From assembly GCA_027356675.1 (NCBI GenBank), contig DAHVXO010000019.1:1-5379 (forward strand): a DNA stretch of 5,379 bases, read 5' to 3'. The position numbers and the translations under genes are program-made. The notes beneath the pieces are model-generated. The model was given only the letters and a program-made list of their open reading frames with translations, was not told the DNA's origin and did not search any database. This document shows, piece after piece, positions 5,053 through 5,379 of this stretch (position 1 is its first letter; each line of letters starts with the position of its first letter). The stretch is from Symbiobacteriaceae bacterium. Lineage in GTDB: Bacteria; Bacillota_E; Symbiobacteriia; Symbiobacteriales; Symbiobacteriaceae.

Positions 5053-5379
5053 TCACCTTTCGGGTGTGACGAGCTGTTGCGGCGACCGGGTCCGGCGGCT
5101 GATGCCGGCCACGATGCCCCCGGCGGCGAGCAAAGCAGTCAACGACGAAAGTCCCGACGAGATGAACGGCAGCGGCACCCCAGTGTTGGGCACAGTGCCG
5201 GTCACCACCGCTATGTTGAGGGTACTCTGGACCGCGATCCAGGCGGTGATGCCCGCGGCCACAAAGCCCTGGTAGCGTGTGGGGGCCCGGACGGCGATGG
5301 CAAAACCCCGCCACGCCAAAATGCCAAATAGGGCAACCACGCCGACGGCGCGGACGACGCCCAACTCCTCCCCGACTAT
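5053..5379 (-). CDS. ftsW: SEDS peptidoglycan polymerase FtsW/RodA/SpoVE, C-terminal part only
   Basis: Integral membrane glycosyltransferase that polymerises lipid II for septal or lateral wall synthesis. Only the last 108 codons are in the window; the N-terminal membrane helices lie beyond position 5379. The visible part starts IVGEELG, matching the GEELG motif of the family. It continues through a membrane helix with AWIAVQSTLNIAVVTGTVPN, then TGVPLPFISSGLSSLTALLA and a final helix ending GISRR, with a short cytoplasmic tail ending VTPER. The usual LPFISYGGSS motif reads LPFISSGLSS here, an unusual change in a very conserved loop. A TTG at 5362-5364 is an internal Leu, not the start. FtsW, SpoVE and RodA cannot be told apart from this part alone; the context gives no further help. 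Confidence 0.88.
   Translation of the reverse strand: MVGEELGVVRAVGVVALFGILAWRGFAIAVRAPTRYQGFVAAGITAWIAVQSTLNIAVVTGTVPNTGVPLPFISSGLSSLTALLAAGGIVAGISRRTRSPQQLVTPER

Noticed and set aside
4393..5331. Plus-strand open frame of 312 codons
   Set aside because: It is antisense to the thiolase 5' end, the 54-residue gene and ftsW, has no family motif, and shows Arg/Pro/Ser-rich shadow composition.

Overview
This window looks like chromosomal DNA from a Gram-positive bacterium, most likely a GC-rich member of the Bacillota. The inference rests on strong purine-rich ribosome binding sites (AGGAG, GAGGAGG), a TTG start on a housekeeping gene, a thiolase/3-hydroxybutyryl-CoA dehydrogenase pair, an FtsW-type SEDS protein, and a secreted subtilase beside a TPR receptor and a small exported peptide. 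All convincing genes lie on the minus strand, so transcription runs from the right end towards position 1. No rRNA, tRNA, CRISPR array or insertion sequence was seen.

Right part (about 2660-5379): an ordinary, GC-rich housekeeping block. It starts with the C-terminal end of an FtsW/RodA/SpoVE family lipid II polymerase (5053-5379). A 54-residue protein of unknown function follows, starting 10 nt after the ftsW stop. Next come a promoter-like site, a 12-bp palindrome, an acetyl-CoA acetyltransferase (3570-4760) and a 3-hydroxybutyryl-CoA dehydrogenase (2661-3545). The last two catalyse consecutive steps: condensation of acetyl-CoA to acetoacetyl-CoA, and its reduction to 3-hydroxybutyryl-CoA. 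A 15-bp perfect hairpin lies after the dehydrogenase.

Left part (1 to about 2490): a visibly less GC-rich block with an accessory character. In transcription order it holds a short open frame for a membrane segment with no clear start, a 298-residue all-helical TPR protein, and a 40-residue exported peptide that begins 4 nt after the TPR stop. A hairpin, a leader region with repeats, and a secreted S8 (subtilisin/thermitase-like) protease follow. A TPR receptor followed at once by an exported micropeptide is the layout of RRNPP quorum-sensing cassettes (Rap-Phr, PlcR-PapR, NprR-NprX). The protease just beyond it recalls the nprR-nprX-nprA arrangement of Bacillus cereus. The pair is my main candidate for an undescribed system; its function is inferred only from layout and sequence character.

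The protease gene carries an in-frame TAG where the family normally has Trp (APGA-stop-D for APxAWD). The frame on the far side is intact and contains the catalytic Asp, His and oxyanion Asn, as far as the window edge. UAG also ends three other genes here, so this looks like a recent nonsense mutation or a base-call error rather than general recoding.
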